A DNA stretch of 64,000 bases from the NCBI RefSeq assembly GCF_003730275.1, contig NZ_QTTA01000016.1, positions 165,001 through 229,000 on the forward strand. The letters are read 5' to 3'. The number at the start of each line of letters is the position of its first letter. Positions within the stretch are counted from its first letter, which is position 1. This DNA is from Brevundimonas halotolerans (GTDB lineage: Bacteria > Pseudomonadota > Alphaproteobacteria > Caulobacterales > Caulobacteraceae). Below the pieces are notes generated by a model. That model ran no database searches, was not told the origin of the DNA, and saw nothing but the letters and a program-made list of their open reading frames with translations. Shown here one piece after another: positions 8,797 to 16,661 of this stretch. The position numbers and the translations under genes were made by a program.

Positions 8797-9075
8797 TCAG
8801 CGGCTCAGGATATCGCCCACCCCTGCGAGCATCAGCCAGAGGGCCAAGGCGCCGCCCATGCTGACGGCGAACCACTTGAACCGGGCCGTGCCGGACCCTC
8901 TTGCCAGCAAGCCCAGACCGACCGCCGCAAGCACAGAAGCCAGCGCTCCCCACGCAAGGCCACCGACCGCCTGCTCGGCATTGTCGCCCACGCGCAGGCT
9001 TTCCAGCCAGAAGCCGACGAACGGGCCCGCGAGCACCAGAAGGCCGAGGATCAGCCGAGCCCCGGTCCTGACCAT
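8797..9075 (-). CDS. Small membrane protein, unknown function
   Basis: 92 aa with about three hydrophobic segments (residues 8-24, 38-57 and 70-86), so probably an inner-membrane protein. Its ATG lies 2 nt after the ppdK stop on the same strand, suggesting the two are co-transcribed and perhaps translationally coupled. I do not recognise a family. The 3' end runs up to REP-like element A. Confidence 0.7.
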   Translation of the reverse strand: MVRTGARLILGLLVLAGPFVGFWLESLRVGDNAEQAVGGLAWGALASVLAAVGLGLLARGSGTARFKWFAVSMGGALALWLMLAGVGDILSR

Positions 9076-9077
9076 TG

Positions 9078-11768
9078 TCAGCGGTCCTTCTCACGCTCCG
9101 TCCCGGACCGTGCATCAAGAGCAGCTTGCGCTGCGGCAAGGCGGGCGATCGGCACGCGGTAGGGCGAGCAGCTGACATAATCCAGCCCGGCGCCCTCGCA
9201 GAAGGCGATCGAGGACGGATCGCCCCCGTGTTCGCCGCAGATGCCCAGTTTGACGTCGGCGCGCACGGCCCGGCCGCGCTCGGCCGCGATGCGGATCAGG
9301 TCGCCGACGCCTTCCTGATCCAGCCGGACGAAGGGATCGGTCTCGAAGATGCCCTTGTCCATATAGGCCTGCAGGAACCGGCCCGAATCGTCGCGCGAAA
9401 TGCCGAAGGTGGTCTGGGTCAGGTCGTTGGTGCCGAAGCTGAAGAACTGCGCATGTTCGGCCAGGTCGCCGGCGCGCAGGGCGGCGCGGGGCAGCTCGAT
9501 CATGGTGCCGACCAGATAGGCGATCGACTGGCCGGTCTCCTCGAACACCGCCTTCGCCGTCCGGTCGGTCAGCTCGCGCAGATATTTCATCTCCAGACCG
9601 AGCGCGACCAGCGGGTGCATGATCTCGGGCAGGGGCGCCTCGCCCGAGGTGGCCTGTACTTCCAGCGCCGCCTCGATGATCGCCCGCACCTGCATCTCGT
9701 AGATTTCGGGATAGGCGACCCCCAGCCGGCAACCCCGGTGGCCCAGCATGGGATTGGTTTCGTGCAGCTCCTTGGCGCGGCGCTTCAGCTTGGCGGCGTC
9801 CAGCCCCTGGGTTGTGGCCAGGGCATCGATCTCGGCCTCGGTGTGGGGAATGAACTCATGCAGCGGCGGATCCAGCAGACGGATGGTGACCGGCAGGCCC
9901 GCCATGATCTGGAACAGCTCGACAAAGTCCGACTTCTGGAACGGCGCGATCTTCGACAGCGCCGCGCGGCGACCCGCCTCGTCATCGGCCAGGATCATCT
10001 CGCGCACGGCGGCGATGCGGGTGTCGTCAAAGAACATGTGCTCGGTCCGGCACAGACCGATGCCCTCGGCGCCGAACCCGCGCGCGGTCTTCGCATCCAG
10101 CGGCGTCTCGGCATTGGCCCGCACGCGCAGGCGGCGCACCTTGTCGGCCCAGGCCATCAGCGTCTGGAAATCGCCGGTCAGCTCCGGCTCGATCATCGGC
10201 ACGGCCCCGTCCAGAACCTCGCCCTTCGAGCCGTCGATGGTGATGATCTCCCCGGCCTTGAAGGTCCGGCCCCGGGCGGTGAAGGTCCCGGCCTTTTCAT
10301 CGATATGAATTTCCCCGGCACCGGAGACACAAGGGCGTCCCATGCCGCGGGCCACCACCGCCGCGTGGCTGGTCATGCCGCCGCGCGCCGTGACGATGCC
10401 GCGTGCCGCATGCATGCCGTGGATGTCCTCGGGCGAGGTCTCCTCACGCACCAGAATGACCGCGTCGCCCAGTTGGCCCATCCGCTCGGCCTCGTCGGAA
10501 TTGAACACGACCTTGCCGGTCGCGGCCCCGGGGCTAGCCGGCAGGCCCGCCGCCACCACACGCCGCTCGGCCTTGGGATCAAGCGTCGGGTGCAGCAGCT
10601 GATCCAGCGCCGAGGGCTCGACGCGGCTGACCGCCTCCTCCTCCGAGATCACGCCTTCGGAGGCCAGATCGACCGCAATCTTCAGCGCCGACTTGGCCGT
10701 GCGCTTGCCGTTGCGGGTCTGCAGCATCCACAGCCGGCCCTGCTCGACCGTGAACTCGATGTCCTGCATGTCGCGGTAGTGGGTCTCCAGACGCCCGACG
10801 ACCTCGACAAACTGCCCGAACACCTCGGGCATGGCCTCTTCCATCGACGGCGCCGTCTCGCCCATCTCCTCGCGGCCGGCCCGGGTCAGCGACTGGGGCG
10901 TGCGGATGCCCGCGACCACATCCTCGCCCTGGGCATTGATCAGGAACTCGCCATACAGCTTGGCCTCACCGGTCGAGGGGTTGCGCGTGAACGCCACCCC
11001 GGTCGCCGAGGTCTGGCCCATATTGCCGAACACCATCGACTGGATATTGACCGCCGTACCCCAGCTTTCGGGGATGTCGTGCATACGGCGATAGAATTTC
11101 GCCCGGTCGTTCATCCAGCTGTCGAACACGGCGCCGATCGCGCCCCACAGCTGGGCGTGCGGATCCTGCGGAAAGGGCTGGCCCAGCCGGTCCTCGACCA
11201 CGGCCAGATAGTCGGCGATCACCGCCTGCCAGTGGTCGGCATCCAGATCGGTGTCGATGGTGACGCCCAGACGGTCCTTATGATCGTCCAGCACCTCCTC
11301 GAAGTCGTCGTGGCTGAGGCCGAGGACGACGTTGGAATACATGGTGATGAAGCGGCGATAGCTGTCCAGGGCGAACCGCCGGTCCCCCGACAGGGCCGCC
11401 AGACCCTCGACCGTCTGGTCGTTCAGGCCCAGGTTCAGCACCGTGTCCATCATGCCGGGCATCGACGCCCGCGCGCCCGACCGCACCGAGACCAGCAGCG
11501 GATTCTTGACGTCGCCAAAGGTCTTGCCGGTGATCGCCTCGACCTTCTCCAGACCGGCCTTCACCTGATCGGCCAGGGCGTCGGGATAGCTCTGCCCGTT
11601 CGAGAAATAGTGGACGCAGGCCTCGGTGGTGATGGTGAAGCCCGGCGGCACCGGCAGGCCCAGCGACGACATCTCGGCCAGATTGGCCCCCTTGCCGCCC
11701 AGCAGGTTCTTCATCGACGACTCACCGTCCGCCGATCCCCCGCCAAAGCCATACACCCACTGAGTCAT
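9078..11768 (-). CDS. ppdK: Pyruvate, phosphate dikinase
   Basis: 896 aa, the usual PPDK length, starting at ATG 11768 (MTQWVYGFGGG); the longer frame upstream has no family similarity. It interconverts pyruvate, ATP and phosphate with PEP, AMP and pyrophosphate. The N-terminal ATP-grasp domain contains KNLLGGKGANLAEM. The swivelling phosphohistidine domain carries GGMTSHAAVVARGMG with the catalytic His at residue 468. The C-terminal PEP-binding barrel contains LCRTEHMFF, NPMLGHRGCRLG and CGEHGGDP with the active-site Cys. It allows PEP formation for gluconeogenesis. Confidence 0.97.
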   Translation of the reverse strand: MTQWVYGFGGGSADGESSMKNLLGGKGANLAEMSSLGLPVPPGFTITTEACVHYFSNGQSYPDALADQVKAGLEKVEAITGKTFGDVKNPLLVSVRSGARASMPGMMDTVLNLGLNDQTVEGLAALSGDRRFALDSYRRFITMYSNVVLGLSHDDFEEVLDDHKDRLGVTIDTDLDADHWQAVIADYLAVVEDRLGQPFPQDPHAQLWGAIGAVFDSWMNDRAKFYRRMHDIPESWGTAVNIQSMVFGNMGQTSATGVAFTRNPSTGEAKLYGEFLINAQGEDVVAGIRTPQSLTRAGREEMGETAPSMEEAMPEVFGQFVEVVGRLETHYRDMQDIEFTVEQGRLWMLQTRNGKRTAKSALKIAVDLASEGVISEEEAVSRVEPSALDQLLHPTLDPKAERRVVAAGLPASPGAATGKVVFNSDEAERMGQLGDAVILVREETSPEDIHGMHAARGIVTARGGMTSHAAVVARGMGRPCVSGAGEIHIDEKAGTFTARGRTFKAGEIITIDGSKGEVLDGAVPMIEPELTGDFQTLMAWADKVRRLRVRANAETPLDAKTARGFGAEGIGLCRTEHMFFDDTRIAAVREMILADDEAGRRAALSKIAPFQKSDFVELFQIMAGLPVTIRLLDPPLHEFIPHTEAEIDALATTQGLDAAKLKRRAKELHETNPMLGHRGCRLGVAYPEIYEMQVRAIIEAALEVQATSGEAPLPEIMHPLVALGLEMKYLRELTDRTAKAVFEETGQSIAYLVGTMIELPRAALRAGDLAEHAQFFSFGTNDLTQTTFGISRDDSGRFLQAYMDKGIFETDPFVRLDQEGVGDLIRIAAERGRAVRADVKLGICGEHGGDPSSIAFCEGAGLDYVSCSPYRVPIARLAAAQAALDARSGTEREKDR

Positions 11769-11872
11769 CGTGCCCGTCCTCGCCTCACTGCTCCAGTTCT
11801 GACTAGCGCGCCGCACCCGCGAAGGCGAGGCCGCAGCCGTAACAATCCGTGAGCGCCTGTGACGTTGCGAAT

Positions 11873-11930
11873 ACCCTCTCCCCTCGGGGGAGAAGGTGTC
11901 AGGCAAAGCCTGACGGATGAGGGGGCCGTT
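11873..11930. repeat. REP-like palindromic element (copy B)
   Basis: CCCTCTCCCCTCGGGGGAGAA hairpin followed by GTCAGGCAAAGCCTGAC and GGATGAGGGGG. This is the same plan and orientation as copy C, on the other side of the DUF559 gene. It lies between the start of ppdK and the 3' end of the DUF559 gene; the last codons of the latter (PPHPSGFA) are read from the element. Confidence 0.85.
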
Positions 11931-12279
11931 TCCCCATCTGCTCCGCCTGTCGCCGGATCGCTGCGATCAGCGTGTTCGGATTGCTCAGAAAGGCCTCATT
12001 GCCGACGCGGATTACATCAAAGCCCGCCGCCCGCAGCCGCTCGTCGCGCGCGGCGTCCTCGGCCTCGCGCAGGCGATGCACACCCCCGTCCAGTTCGATG
12101 ACCAGCTTCAGCTCGGCGCAATAGAAGTCGACGGTCAGCCCAGCGAGTGGCGCCTGTCGCCGGAACTTCAGCCCCTCCAGCTTGCGATCCCGCACCATCT
12201 GCCAGAAGCGCGTCTCGGCCAGCGACATGTCGGATCGCAGACGCCGCGCCCGGCGGGTTTTGTCCGGTGACTGATGCAT
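11899..12279 (-). CDS. DUF559 (Vsr/MutH-like fold) endonuclease-related protein
   Basis: 126 aa. It contains the DUF559 signature: S-x-AETRFWQMVRDRKLEG, LKFRRQAPLAGLTVDFYCAE, LKLVIELDGGVH and then GFDVIRVGNEAF. The D-x(n)-E-x-D arrangement (VDFYC ... VIELDGG) is the PD-(D/E)XK-like core of the Vsr-type nuclease fold. No substrate is known for these small stand-alone proteins. The gene is flanked on both sides by direct-oriented REP-like elements (B and C); its C-terminus is encoded by B and its start is a few bases from C. Confidence 0.88.
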   Translation of the reverse strand: MHQSPDKTRRARRLRSDMSLAETRFWQMVRDRKLEGLKFRRQAPLAGLTVDFYCAELKLVIELDGGVHRLREAEDAARDERLRAAGFDVIRVGNEAFLSNPNTLIAAIRRQAEQMGKRPPHPSGFA

Positions 12280-12281
12280 CG

Positions 12282-12341
12282 CCCCTCCCCTTCTCCCCTC
12301 GGGGGAGAAGGTGTCGGCTGGAGGCCGACGGATGAGGGGGA
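12282..12341. repeat. REP-like palindromic element (copy C)
   Basis: CTTCTCCCCTCGGGGGAGAAG hairpin, then GTGTCGGCTGGAGGCCGAC and GGATGAGGGGG. It is near-identical in layout to copy B, 400 bp away, and lies immediately upstream of the DUF559 start codon. Confidence 0.88.
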
Positions 12342-12382
12342 CGGTAGCGAAGAATCGACGACCGGACGAGTCGGGTTCAATC

Positions 12383-12435
12383 GCCCCCTCATCCGTCTCG
12401 CTCCGCGAGCCACCTTCTCCCCCGAGGGGAGAAGG
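12383..12435. repeat. REP-like palindromic element (copy D, inverted)
   Basis: CCCCCTCATCCGTCTCGCTCC, then GCGAGCCACC and TTCTCCCCCGAGGGGAGAAG. This is the reverse orientation of copy C, so C and D together form a large inverted repeat around a 40-bp spacer. The 3' end of glyS runs into it, giving GlyS the tail FSPRGRRWLAERDG. Confidence 0.88.
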
Positions 12436-14797
12436 CCCTACCCCCCACCTTCCCGAAGTCCGCGACGCGGCCCATGACGGTGCGGACCTGGCCCAGCAGT
12501 TTCAGGCGGGTGTCGCGCTCGGCGGGAACGTCGGAGTTGACCATCACGGCGGTGAAGAAGGCATCGACCGGCGCGCGCAGGTGGCTGAGCGCGGTCATGG
12601 CGGCGGCAAAGTCCTCGGTGGCCAGCGCCGCATCGACCTCGGTTCCGGCCTTCGACACGGCGGCGATCAGGGCGGTTTCCTCGGGCGGCGCGCCGTCCAG
12701 CGCGACGGGTTCGCCCTCGGGCAGCGGGCCCTTCTTGGCCTCGGCCCGCAGGATGTTGGACGCCCGCTTGTAGCCCGCCAGCAGGTTCTCGCCGTCCTCG
12801 GTCTCGAGGAAGGCCCCCAGCGCCTCGACCCGCCGCACGATGCGCACCAGATCGTCGTCGCCCAGCGCAAACACCGCATCCACCAGATCGTGCCGCTGCC
12901 CCTGATCGCGGAGCAGGACCTTCAGCCGGTCGGCGAAGAAGGCGAGGAGGTCGGCGACTACATTTTGGACCTGAACCACTGCTGCGTAGTGCGCGCTGCC
13001 CCCGTCATCCGGATAAGGATTCCAACCTTTAAGAACCTTCTCCAATCTGCCAGCCAAGTTCGTCCGAACGGAGCCATGCAGATCAGCCATTATGCGTACC
13101 CACTGGTCGTCTGACCTAGCAAGGCGATCTGCCGCTTCAGCGGCTCGGCTGGTGGCGTATATCGACACGCTTCCCATTGGCGCCCTCACCCCGTTCTCCA
13201 GCACCAGCCGGATCACGCCCAGCGCCGCGCGTCTCAGCGCGAACGGGTCCTTCGAGCCCGTGGGTTTTTCGTCAATGGCAAAGAAGCCGACCAGCGTATC
13301 CAGCTTGTCGGCCAGGGCGACGGCCACGGTCAGGGGCGCGGTCGGCACGGCATCGTTCGGCCCTTGCGGCTTGTAGTGGTCGCGGATGGCGTCGGCGACG
13401 GCGTCCCCCCACCCGTCCGCTTCGCGGCCACCCTCCCCATCAAGGGGAGGGAGATCGGCGCCGTCTCCCTCCCCCTTGTGGGGAGGGTCCGCCTGAAGGG
13501 CGGGGGTGGGGGCAAGGCGCGCATAATACCCGCCCATGACGCCCTGAAGCTCGGGGAACTCGCCCACCATGCCGCTGGCCAGATCGGCCTTGGCCAGACG
13601 CGCGGCCTGTTCGGCCTGATCGGCGTCGGCGCCGACCAGCGGGGCGATCTCGCGAGCCAGGGCGGCGATGCGCTCGACCCGTTCAGCCAGGGTGCCCAGT
13701 TTGGCGTGGAAGGTCACGCCCTCCAGCTTCTTCGCCCAGACGTCGAAGCCGACCTTGCGATCCTCGTCCCAGAAGAAGCGGGCGTCGTTCAGGCGGGCCG
13801 ACAGCACCCGGGCATTGCCGGCGGCCAGCGCCGTGCCACCATCGCTGGCGGCGACATTGGCCACCACGACGAAGTTGGGGGCGAGTCGCTGCGCGCGTCC
13901 GCCCCCCTCCCCGCCTTCGGCGGTACTCCCCCCGCTTTGCGAGGGGAGAGAAACAGCGAAATACTTCTGGTGCACCTTCATCGACAGGCGCACCACCTCG
14001 GGCGGCAGGTCGAGGAAGGCGGGGTCCATCTCGCCCAGGATCGGCGTCGGCCATTCGGCCAGGCCGGCGACCTCGTCCAGCAGGCCGTCGTCATCGACCA
14101 GTTCCAGCCCGCGCGCCTGACACACGGCCCGCGCCGCCTCCAGAATCTTCAGCCGCCGGTCGCTGGCGTCCAGCAGCACATGGTCGCGCTCCAGCTTGGC
14201 GCGATAGTCGGCGAAATCCTTGACCGCAAACGGCTGGCCCGAGCCCATGAAGCGGTGGCCCTCGGTCATATCCCCGCTCGCAATGCCGTCGATGTCGAAC
14301 GGCACCACGGCCCCGTCGAACAGGCAGACGATCCGCTTCAGCGGCCGCACCCAGCGCAGCGATCCCGAATCTGGCGACCTTGGGCCCCAGCGCATCGACT
14401 TGGGCCAGGGGAAGTCGCGCACGATCCGCTCGACCATCTCGGGGATCAGGGTCGCGGTCGCCCGCCCCTTTTCCGAGACCACGGCGAACAGCACGCCGTC
14501 GCGCTCGACCAGCTGCTCGCGGGCGAGACCCGTCTTGCGCAGGAAGCCCTCCAGCGCCTGTTCGGGCGCGCTGGTCTTCGGACCCTTGATCTCTTCCTCG
14601 CGGTCGGGCGTCGCCGCCGGCAGCCCCTCGACCACCAGCGTCAGCCGTCGCGGCCCGGCAAAGGTCGTCAGCGCCTCGAACGTCAGGCCCGCCGCCTTGA
14701 GCCGCTCGGTCGCCATCCGCTCCAGATCACGCGCCGCCCCGGCCTGCATCCGCGCCGGGATCTCTTCGGAAAACAGTTCAAGAAGGAGTTGGGGCAT
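12389..14797 (-). CDS. glyS: Glycyl-tRNA synthetase beta subunit, with three apparent insertions
   Basis: 802 aa from ATG 14797 ([17 protein letters not shown]). The beta subunit works with GlyQ in the alpha2-beta2 enzyme. Family landmarks are intact: LSMKVHQKYFAV, LAPNFVVVAN, FHAKLGTLAERVERI, DPFALRRAALGVIRL, LRDQGQRHDLVDAVFALG and an anticodon-binding C-terminal region. Three stretches do not fit the family: about residues 283-300 (Ser/Gly-rich, from REP-like copy F), about 429-465 (DPPHKGEGDGADLPP, from copy E), and about 549-616, where base composition drops and the spacing between VLENGVR and ADLLAFFADRL is longer than usual. All keep the reading frame. The C-terminus extends into copy D. 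GlyQ lies directly upstream with a 3-nt stop/start overlap. Confidence 0.95.
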   Translation of the reverse strand: MPQLLLELFSEEIPARMQAGAARDLERMATERLKAAGLTFEALTTFAGPRRLTLVVEGLPAATPDREEEIKGPKTSAPEQALEGFLRKTGLAREQLVERDGVLFAVVSEKGRATATLIPEMVERIVRDFPWPKSMRWGPRSPDSGSLRWVRPLKRIVCLFDGAVVPFDIDGIASGDMTEGHRFMGSGQPFAVKDFADYRAKLERDHVLLDASDRRLKILEAARAVCQARGLELVDDDGLLDEVAGLAEWPTPILGEMDPAFLDLPPEVVRLSMKVHQKYFAVSLPSQSGGSTAEGGEGGGRAQRLAPNFVVVANVAASDGGTALAAGNARVLSARLNDARFFWDEDRKVGFDVWAKKLEGVTFHAKLGTLAERVERIAALAREIAPLVGADADQAEQAARLAKADLASGMVGEFPELQGVMGGYYARLAPTPALQADPPHKGEGDGADLPPLDGEGGREADGWGDAVADAIRDHYKPQGPNDAVPTAPLTVAVALADKLDTLVGFFAIDEKPTGSKDPFALRRAALGVIRLVLENGVRAPMGSVSIYATSRAAEAADRLARSDDQWVRIMADLHGSVRTNLAGRLEKVLKGWNPYPDDGGSAHYAAVVQVQNVVADLLAFFADRLKVLLRDQGQRHDLVDAVFALGDDDLVRIVRRVEALGAFLETEDGENLLAGYKRASNILRAEAKKGPLPEGEPVALDGAPPEETALIAAVSKAGTEVDAALATEDFAAAMTALSHLRAPVDAFFTAVMVNSDVPAERDTRLKLLGQVRTVMGRVADFGKVGGRAFSPRGRRWLAERDG
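13404..13513. repeat. REP-like element E, in frame inside glyS
   Basis: CCCACCCGTCCGCTTCGCGG, CCACCCTCCCC, then a CTCCCTCCCCCTTGTGGGGAG hairpin and CGGGGGTGGGGG. It has the same hairpin plus ATCCGTC/GTGGGGG boundary plan as the intergenic copies, but lies within coding sequence and adds roughly 35 residues to GlyS without changing frame. Confidence 0.8.
13899..13951. repeat. REP-like element F, in frame inside glyS
   Basis: CCGCCCCCCTCCCCGCCTTCGG, then CGGTACTCCCC and CCGCTTTGCGAGGGGAG. It encodes a Ser/Gly-rich run (SLPSQSGGSTAEGGEGGG) between the conserved KVHQKYFAV and LAPNFVVVAN blocks of GlyS. Confidence 0.7.
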
Positions 14798-15693
14798 TAC
14801 GCACGTCCCCTTTCCTGCTCGACCCATTCGGTGGCGCAGGCCTTACACAGGTCGCGGATGCGGCCGATATAGCTTTGCCGTTCGGCAACCGCGATCGCCC
14901 CGCGCGCATCCATGAGATTGAACAGGTGCGAGGCCTTCAGCACCTGGTCATAGGCGGGCAGGACCAAGGCCTGACCCTGCGGGCCGGTCATCGCCAGGAA
15001 CCGTTCGACCTCGGCCACCATGTCCTCGAACCGGCGCTTCAGTCCATCGACGTCATAGCCGTGGAAATTGGCCTCGGACTGCTGGCGCTCGTTCTCGAGG
15101 AAGACCTCGCCATAGGTCAGGCCGTCCTTGTTGAAGCGAAGGTCGTAAACATTATCAACGCCCTGCACATACATGGCCAGCCGCTCCAGCCCATAGGTCA
15201 GCTCGCCCGAGACCACATCGACCTCGATCCCGCCGACGCCCTGAAAATAGGTGAACTGCGTCACCTCCATGCCGTCGCACCAGACCTCCCAGCCCAGCCC
15301 CCAGGCCCCGACCGTCGGGTTCTCCCAGTCGTCCTCGACAAAGCGGATGTCGTGCAGTTTTGGATCGATCCCGATCGCCTCCAGCGACCCCAGATAGAGC
15401 GCCTGCAGGTCCTCCGGATTGGGCTTCAGGATCACTTGATACTGGTAATAGTGCTGTAATCTATTGGGATTTTCGCCATAGCGGCCATCGCCGGGCCGGC
15501 GGCTGGGCTGCACATAGGCGGCCTTCCACGGGCGCGGCCCCAGCGCGCGCAGCACGGTCGCGGGGTGCAGGGTGCCGGCCCCGACCTCGATGTCATAGGG
15601 CTGCAGGATCGCGCACCCCTGATCGCCCCAGTATTTGTGGAGGGTCAGGATCAGGTCCTGAAACGAGAGAGGTTCGGTGGTCACGTCAGGCAT
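14797..15693 (-). CDS. glyQ: Glycyl-tRNA synthetase alpha subunit
   Basis: 298 aa, the usual size. This is the catalytic class II subunit: [68 protein letters not shown] and the family motif [12 protein letters not shown] are all present. Start ATG 15693. The TAA stop overlaps the glyS ATG by 3 nt (TAATG-type junction), giving a glyQ-glyS operon. No T-box or other leader is evident upstream. Confidence 0.97.
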   Translation of the reverse strand: MPDVTTEPLSFQDLILTLHKYWGDQGCAILQPYDIEVGAGTLHPATVLRALGPRPWKAAYVQPSRRPGDGRYGENPNRLQHYYQYQVILKPNPEDLQALYLGSLEAIGIDPKLHDIRFVEDDWENPTVGAWGLGWEVWCDGMEVTQFTYFQGVGGIEVDVVSGELTYGLERLAMYVQGVDNVYDLRFNKDGLTYGEVFLENERQQSEANFHGYDVDGLKRRFEDMVAEVERFLAMTGPQGQALVLPAYDQVLKASHLFNLMDARGAIAVAERQSYIGRIRDLCKACATEWVEQERGRA

Positions 15694-15790
15694 TTCGTCC
15701 GGGGAAGAAGGCGGCGGACCCTAGACGCGCCGGGCCGTGGCGACAAGGCGACTGCACCGTTCCTTAAGCGTCGGCGGGCAGGATGGCGCC

Positions 15791-16552
15791 ATGAGACAGC
15801 TGGACCAATTTCGCAGGCGCGCCGCCCGCCATCTGGAGATCGAGGCCGTAACCGTGGCCCCCGCGCGCGGCCTGTTCAGCCTCAGCTTTGACGACTTTCC
15901 CGAGAGCGCCTGGAGCGTCGCCGGACCGATCCTGGCCGACCACGGTGTTCTGGCGTCCTATTACGTCTGCGGCGGGCTGGAGCGCGGCACCAATCTGGAC
16001 CTGCCCCAGTTCACGACCGAACAGCTTCAGGCACTGCATGCGGCGGGCCACGAGATCGGATGTCATACCTTCGGCCACGACAGCGTGCTGCGGCTGGCCG
16101 GCCCGGCGCTGATCGACAGTCTGGACCGCAACGCCCGCTGGGTGGCCGAGCGGCTGGACGGCTATCGGATGCAGACCTTTGCCTATCCGTTCGGGGATGC
16201 CTCCCTCAGTGCGAAACGCGTGCTGCGCGACCGGTTCGATCTGGCCCGCGGCGTGCGTGAAGGGCTGAACCTCGGCCGCGAGGACCGCATGCTGATCAAG
16301 AGCTTCGGCATGGAGAGCCGCCGCCTGCCCGGCTATGACCTTCCGGCCATGATGGCCGAGGCGGCGGACAAGGCCGGCTGGCTGACCGCCTATGCCCACG
16401 ACGTCTCCGACAACCCCACCCCCTATGGCTGCACCCCCGCCGACCTCGACCACGTGCTGACGCTGGCGAAACAGGCGGGGCTGGCGATCCTGCCTGTCGC
16501 CGGGGCTTGGGGGGAATGTGTGCGGCGCCAGTTCGTCCGCAGCGCCGCCTGA
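15791..16552 (+). CDS. Polysaccharide deacetylase (NodB-homology) family protein
   Basis: 253 aa from ATG 15791 (AGGATG about 8 nt upstream). NodB motif 1 is SFDD at residues 32-35 (catalytic base and metal Asp) and motif 2 is HTFGH at residues 92-96 (two metal histidines). A later YPFGDA matches motif 3. There is no signal peptide, so it is predicted cytoplasmic or acts on a lipid-linked or capsular precursor; the substrate is not predictable. It is divergent from glyQ. Confidence 0.88.
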   Translation: MRQLDQFRRRAARHLEIEAVTVAPARGLFSLSFDDFPESAWSVAGPILADHGVLASYYVCGGLERGTNLDLPQFTTEQLQALHAAGHEIGCHTFGHDSVLRLAGPALIDSLDRNARWVAERLDGYRMQTFAYPFGDASLSAKRVLRDRFDLARGVREGLNLGREDRMLIKSFGMESRRLPGYDLPAMMAEAADKAGWLTAYAHDVSDNPTPYGCTPADLDHVLTLAKQAGLAILPVAGAWGECVRRQFVRSAA

Positions 16553-16560
16553 ATACGACC

Positions 16561-16652
16561 CGTCATCCTCGGACTTGATCCGAGGATCGGTCCGGGCAGA
16601 CCTTCCGACGTTCACGCCGACACCGATCTTCGGGTCAAGCCCGAAGATGACG
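16561..16652. repeat. Large composite inverted repeat
   Basis: Two hairpins, CCTCGGACTTGATCCGAGG (16567-16585) and CTTCGGGTCAAGCCCGAAG (16628-16646), sit inside outer arms CGTCATC...GATGACG. Each inner hairpin shares the CGG-x-CTTGA-x-CCG core, in opposite orientation, so the 92-bp block is a paired inverted repeat. It lies between two convergent genes. It is a different family from the REP-like elements A-J and resembles the GTCATCCTCGGACTTG repeats common in alphaproteobacteria. Confidence 0.8.
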
Positions 16653-16661
16653 ATCTATGAC

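Noticed and set aside
9075-11852. 925-codon plus-strand frame antisense to ppdK
   Set aside because: Shadow of ppdK; the minus-strand protein has every PPDK motif and the plus-strand product is a His/Arg/Gln-rich sequence without family features.
12311-14872. Plus-strand frames of up to 502 codons across glyS
   Set aside because: Antisense shadows; they cross several REP-like palindromes and lack ribosome sites.
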